Source: an uncultured Lachnobacterium sp. (GTDB lineage Bacteria > Bacillota > Clostridia > Lachnospirales > Lachnospiraceae). From it: DNA of 26,799 nucleotides. Positions 23,461-26,799 of this stretch are shown here, piece by piece. Positions within the stretch are counted from its first letter, which is position 1, and each line of letters starts with the position of its first letter. Location of the stretch: contig URQG01000005.1 of assembly GCA_900549895.1 (NCBI GenBank), forward strand, positions 1 through 26,799. The letters run 5' to 3'. The notes under the pieces are model-generated. The model was not told the origin of the DNA, did not search any database, and saw only the letters and a list, made by a program, of their open reading frames with translations. Both the position numbers and the translations under genes were made by a program.

Positions 23461-24603
23461 CTAAAAAATAAAACTCGTCGATGCACTGATCATTGAAACC
23501 GTTATAAAAAAATATAACATCAGATCAAACAGAATCCTGCAATACATACCGCTGCCCCGTCCCACTCCCGCCACACATTCCACAATACGTTTATCGCAAA
23601 ACGGCTCTAAAAAGGCAGCCACCACCCGATACATAACCGTAAAGCAAAACACACTGCAGAGTGGAGCCGCACATACAATAAGTAAAACAACAAGCGCAGC
23701 AGCACCTACGCTGTTTTTGATCATGATCGCACATCCGAGCAATAGTTCGCCGGTCGCACTGAATGTACTTCCGACACCTGGTATGGACTGGATTCCATGA
23801 TAAAGGCTGCTCGTTGAAAGACGGTCTTTTGCAGGGGTCAGTATGGACTGTACCACCGAAAATCCTACGACAGACGCCAATCCGAATTTAAGCATCCCGC
23901 GCACTGCGCTTCCGATCAGCTCTGCCAGTTTTAAGAAACGACGCTCCTCAAACATATGATCCATCATGATAAGAAGCACATAGATATGTACCCCCGGAAC
24001 AAACACGAACTTCATCGCCAGTTCCAACAAATAGATCATACCGAATGCCACCTCATAAAAAAATCCCGCACTCGACGAATTTCCTGACAGCAAAAGTGTT
24101 GCAGCATAGGTGGGAATAAATGCAGTCATAAAAGACACCATCTTACTTACCCCCTCCTCCACAACTCGTCCGATGAGCGTAAATGACTGCAGCAAAAGAA
24201 GAACGATTCCCGTATATACCATAAAAAATCCCAAATCCGAAACATATCCCTGCCGTGTGACAAGAAGTTTTCCGAATAACGCAAAAAGCAAGGCAATTAC
24301 AACAATCTGAAAAAGAAATGGCTTAACCTCCGCTACTTCATAAAAAAACAGATCAAACACATACTTACATATCATATGCGCATCCACGCCATCCGCTCCG
24401 TCCGTGGCAAATGCCTTTGCCAGATCATAAAACCGGAGCTTATCCGGAATATCATTCTCCTCAATGCTCTCGTCTATTTCATTCAACTGCAGTTCTTCCA
24501 TTATCTCCTGCACATAATCCTGTGCCTTGACTTTCTGCGGCACCCCAAGAATTCCGCTAATGATCAATAGCATCACAATTGTTTTCTTTCCCCAGCTTTT
24601 CAT
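23461..24603 (-). CDS. spoIIIAE: Stage III sporulation protein AE
   Basis: This 380-residue polytopic membrane protein has a cleavable N-terminal signal (basic MKSWGKK, hydrophobic core, AQ cleavage region near 26-28), then a short extracellular part and about seven membrane helices from residue 90. GIQSIPGVGSTFSATGELLLGC and FCFTVMYRVVAAFLEPFCDKR are characteristic. SpoIIIAE is a polytopic membrane component of the channel assembly in the mother-cell membrane. The length is near the 399 of B. subtilis. Its ATG directly follows the spoIIIAD stop codon, so translation is coupled. Confidence 0.95.
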   Translation of the reverse strand: MKSWGKKTIVMLLIISGILGVPQKVKAQDYVQEIMEELQLNEIDESIEENDIPDKLRFYDLAKAFATDGADGVDAHMICKYVFDLFFYEVAEVKPFLFQIVVIALLFALFGKLLVTRQGYVSDLGFFMVYTGIVLLLLQSFTLIGRVVEEGVSKMVSFMTAFIPTYAATLLLSGNSSSAGFFYEVAFGMIYLLELAMKFVFVPGVHIYVLLIMMDHMFEERRFLKLAELIGSAVRGMLKFGLASVVGFSVVQSILTPAKDRLSTSSLYHGIQSIPGVGSTFSATGELLLGCAIMIKNSVGAAALVVLLIVCAAPLCSVFCFTVMYRVVAAFLEPFCDKRIVECVAGVGRGSGMYCRILFDLMLYFFITVSMISASTSFIF

Positions 24604-24984
24604 CTACAAAAAATTCTCCAACACATCCACCAGATATTGCAGTTCCGGTATACTTAACGCGATAATGGACAGTTTTGCAAAAAGTTCCATCTGTCCGGCA
24701 ACGGACGAATACCCGGATTCCCGGCAAAAGGAAGCAGCAAAATCCGCCACATAAGTTATCCCAAGCATTTTAAAAAGCGGAGTAAGATACTTAGTTTCAA
24801 TCGGCAGGCTTTCTATCAGGTCCGTCAAAAAAACAAGCACCGTCTGTATACGTGCCAGTGAATACACAAAAATAAGCATTCCAGCCGCAAGAACAAGCAA
24901 TAACGCAAATTCGCCCTTTTCTTTTCGTAGCGGCATGGCAAGAAGGATCGCCGCAATTCCGATCATTCCGATTCTGACCATCAT
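24604..24984 (-). CDS. spoIIIAD: Stage III sporulation protein AD
   Basis: This 126-residue membrane protein has three to four helices (about 4-18, 26-48, 62-84 and 101-120) and the conserved LTPLFKMLGITYVADFAASFCRESG segment (split around 67-91). The sequence resembles SpoIIIAC in its core, as in other spore formers. The start is one of two adjacent ATGs shortly after the spoIIIAC stop. No clear ribosome site precedes it, which suggests translational coupling. Confidence 0.93.
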   Translation of the reverse strand: MMVRIGMIGIAAILLAMPLRKEKGEFALLLVLAAGMLIFVYSLARIQTVLVFLTDLIESLPIETKYLTPLFKMLGITYVADFAASFCRESGYSSVAGQMELFAKLSIIALSIPELQYLVDVLENFL

Positions 24985-24987
24985 AAG

Positions 24988-25182
24988 CTACATGACAAAA
25001 AGCGTTTCCATCGTTTCAAATAGTTCACTGATATACGGAACGATCCAGAACAATACGATGATCAGTCCTGCAAGACTTAACAGAAACGCCTGCTCCTCTC
25101 TGCCGCTGTGCTTTAACACCTGACTCAGCACGGTTACAACAATGCCTACCGCAGCGATTTTGAATATGATTGTTACTCCCAT
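24988..25182 (-). CDS. spoIIIAC: Stage III sporulation protein AC
   Basis: This 64-residue protein has two membrane helices (about 4-22 and 32-54). The conserved LSQVLKHSGREEQAFLLSL segment (18-36) between them is the family signature. The length matches the 68 of B. subtilis. GGAGGAAAGG lies before the ATG. Confidence 0.94.
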   Translation of the reverse strand: MGVTIIFKIAAVGIVVTVLSQVLKHSGREEQAFLLSLAGLIIVLFWIVPYISELFETMETLFVM

Positions 25183-25200
25183 ATCGTCCCTTTCCTCCGT

Positions 25201-25716
25201 TTAAATCAACAGAATCACGATCATGACTCCCGTGAGCATTCCGACCGGCATATAAACTCTTCGTTTTTCGCGGTAATTCTTTTGTTCTTCTTTGATGACA
25301 CATTCCAACATCCCGGTACATGCCTGAATACATTGCTGCGCCTGCCTGCTGTTGGTCCCAAAAAAGCCATCGGCGGCGCGTATGAATATCTGATATGCAT
25401 CTTCCGGCACTCCTAATACGGATTTATATTTCTCAAGTACCTCTTCCCATACCTCCTGTCCCGTCGAATGCGTATGTGAAAGCAGAGTTCTTCTCACCTC
25501 ATCAGCTACCAGACGAAGTTCCGGTACGGTATACGGATATGTTTCTAAAAACTCTGTAACCCGCATCTGCCTGATCTGAAGAGAATACTCCCAGCTGCGA
25601 AAAAAACGGACAATTTCCTGCATGGACTGCCTGCTTCTTTTCATCCGTTCCATCCAACAGACCAATAGCACCATACAGCCTGTAAGAATACACACACTCC
25701 CGGCTAACTTTCCCAC
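25201..25716 (-). CDS. spoIIIAB: Stage III sporulation protein AB
   Basis: This 171-residue protein is anchored by an N-terminal helix (about 6-22) and a C-terminal hydrophobic segment (155-171), with a helical cytoplasmic domain between, containing FFRSWEYSLQIRQM and DGFFGTNSRQAQQ. The domain resembles type II secretion inner-membrane F proteins. SpoIIIAB probably links the ATPase SpoIIIAA to the membrane complex. It has the same length as in B. subtilis (171) and its start overlaps spoIIIAA by 13 bases. Confidence 0.93.
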   Translation of the reverse strand: MGKLAGSVCILTGCMVLLVCWMERMKRSRQSMQEIVRFFRSWEYSLQIRQMRVTEFLETYPYTVPELRLVADEVRRTLLSHTHSTGQEVWEEVLEKYKSVLGVPEDAYQIFIRAADGFFGTNSRQAQQCIQACTGMLECVIKEEQKNYREKRRVYMPVGMLTGVMIVILLI

Positions 25717-26609
25717 AGACGTTCGCCCTCCCCGTTATAAACACGGTACTGTCGTCGTGTTCCATTTCTGCCTATTTCGATCAGACGTACTGTATCCTTC
25801 TGTCCTCTTTTGCTCTTCATTCCCTTGTGTAAAATCAGTTCAGTTACATTTCCCGCATGCATCGTACCAAGCACATACACACCACTGTTCATTGCCTCCT
25901 GTACCATTTCGAATTCCTCTGCGCTCCCCAGTTCATCCACCGCCAGAATTTCCGGTGACATCGATCGCAGCAGCATCCGCATTCCAACGCTTTTGGGACA
26001 ATTGTCAAGTACATCACATCTCTCCCCAAGATCATTCTGTGGTACTCCCATATGGCACGCCGCAATCTCCGATCGTTCATCCACTAAGCCGACTTTATAT
26101 CCTCTATGTAAGCCCTCTCCGCTTGAAATGATCCTGATCAGATCCCTGAGACAGGTTGTTTTCCCCACCCCCGGTCCCGAAAACAGGATCGTATGATACC
26201 ATCCCTCTCCTTTTTTCATCCACGGGATCAATTCTGCTGCGCATCCCTTCACTTCATGCGCAACTCTGATATTGATGGCCCCCACACTGCTTACACTGTC
26301 TGTTACCGCACCTTTATCACCTCTGTGGTAACTTGTATGACCGCTAATACCCACGCGGTGTCCACCCTCAATCGTAAAAAAGCCCTGGCGCATTTCCTCT
26401 TCCAATATATACGGAGAATATCCCGTCAGATAATTCAGGCACTCCCGCATCTGCATCTGCGATATATTCCCATACCGCTTTATTCCCTCATCTCCCATTA
26501 CAATTTCAAGAGGCTGTCCGACCCGAAGCCTGATCTCCTCGGCTTTCTCCACCGTATCGCTGTCCACACTTTGGCGCATCTCCTTCGGAAGATACCGTAT
26601 CATGTCCAT
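25704..26609 (-). CDS. spoIIIAA: Stage III sporulation protein AA (ATPase)
   Basis: This 301-residue cytoplasmic ATPase of the secretion-ATPase type is thought to power the SpoIIIA channel. Walker A GPGVGKTT lies at 145-152 and a Walker B-like EILAVDELG near 220-228. VDERSEIA follows the nucleotide site. The frame is open five codons further upstream, but GGAGGTGG overlaps that region and sits seven bases before the ATG at 26609, which decides the start. It is the first gene of the eight-gene operon AA to AH, all on one strand with gaps from overlap to 18 bases. In B. subtilis this operon is read by sigma-E; I could not identify a convincing sigma-E promoter in the 190 bases upstream. Confidence 0.96.
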   Translation of the reverse strand: MDMIRYLPKEMRQSVDSDTVEKAEEIRLRVGQPLEIVMGDEGIKRYGNISQMQMRECLNYLTGYSPYILEEEMRQGFFTIEGGHRVGISGHTSYHRGDKGAVTDSVSSVGAINIRVAHEVKGCAAELIPWMKKGEGWYHTILFSGPGVGKTTCLRDLIRIISSGEGLHRGYKVGLVDERSEIAACHMGVPQNDLGERCDVLDNCPKSVGMRMLLRSMSPEILAVDELGSAEEFEMVQEAMNSGVYVLGTMHAGNVTELILHKGMKSKRGQKDTVRLIEIGRNGTRRQYRVYNGEGERLWES

Positions 26610-26799
26610 TACTACCACCTCCATCTATTGCTCTTTTTTCGCCAATATGTTTATAGAATTTTTGCAGAGACCGTGCCCACCGATTTCTTTTCTGCGATTT
26701 CAGACGGAATTGCTGAATTTGGCGCAACATATTTTTCTCTTGATTTTTGTGTACGACAACGTTTGAACCATTCCGAGCCGGTGTCCGTCTGACACAGAT
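26610..26799 (-). other. Upstream flank of spoIIIA, possible end of a partial gene
   Basis: No assured feature. On the minus strand two frames stay open from the right edge. One ends at 26651 with a natural-looking tail (TGSEWFKRCRTQKSREKYV, ending AKIL), the other runs into spoIIIAA as an Arg/Gln-rich, less plausible product. The first could be the 3' end of a gene that lies mainly outside the window. I do not recognise it. Confidence 0.25.

Noticed and set aside
26506..26730. 74-codon minus-strand frame overlapping the spoIIIAA start
   Set aside because: More than 100 bases overlap spoIIIAA in another frame and the C-terminal half is Gly/Ser/Asp-rich shadow sequence; no ribosome site.
1..26799. 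CRISPR array, prophage, insertion sequence, toxin-antitoxin or other defence module
   Set aside because: No regularly spaced repeats, transposase, integrase or paired small toxin genes are visible; the window is core genome.

Overview
The window reads as chromosomal core genome of an endospore-forming, low-to-mid GC Firmicute of class Clostridia, most like a Lachnospiraceae (Roseburia/Eubacterium/Coprococcus type). The grounds are the complete spoIIIAA-AH sporulation operon, spoIIM, RNase Y, a Bacillus-type SOS box in front of recA, sigma-A promoters with 17-bp spacers and strong AGGAGG-type ribosome sites. The species assignment is inference. Nearly all genes are on the minus strand; only an ABC-F ATPase, a DAHP synthase and one orphan protein are on the plus strand. 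I see no phage, transposon, integron, CRISPR or defence island.

Layout. 1-3.2 kb (minus): a promoter for a gene off the left edge, then a purine nucleoside phosphorylase plus metallo-beta-lactamase-fold hydrolase pair with overlapping ends, and a MATE exporter. 3.2-4.9 kb (plus): an ABC-F ATPase, divergent from the MATE gene, whose terminator stem is built into its own last codons. 4.9-12.4 kb (minus): an extracellular SH3/NTF2-like protein, a terminator, then RluF-type pseudouridine synthase overlapping an unusual LigA-like ligase, then metA, an AlaX-type alanyl-tRNA editing protein and an iron alcohol dehydrogenase in close file.

12.4-15.2 kb: tRNA-Arg(CCG) with its own promoter and flanking hairpins. 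aroD and a DAHP synthase, two shikimate-pathway enzymes, are transcribed divergently from back-to-back promoters. After them comes a monocistronic 131-residue protein of unknown function with strong expression signals. 15.2-22 kb (minus): nudF-spoIIM, rny, recA-recX under an SOS box, and prfC-trxA.

22-26.6 kb (minus): the complete eight-gene spoIIIA operon, encoding the mother-cell side of the channel between mother cell and forespore. It is tightly packed with overlaps, and its SpoIIIAF is unusually short.

The most unusual items are the LigA-like protein, in which several catalytic positions of the family are replaced, the orphan 131-residue protein at 14.8 kb, and the short SpoIIIAF. I did not find an obviously new multi-gene system.
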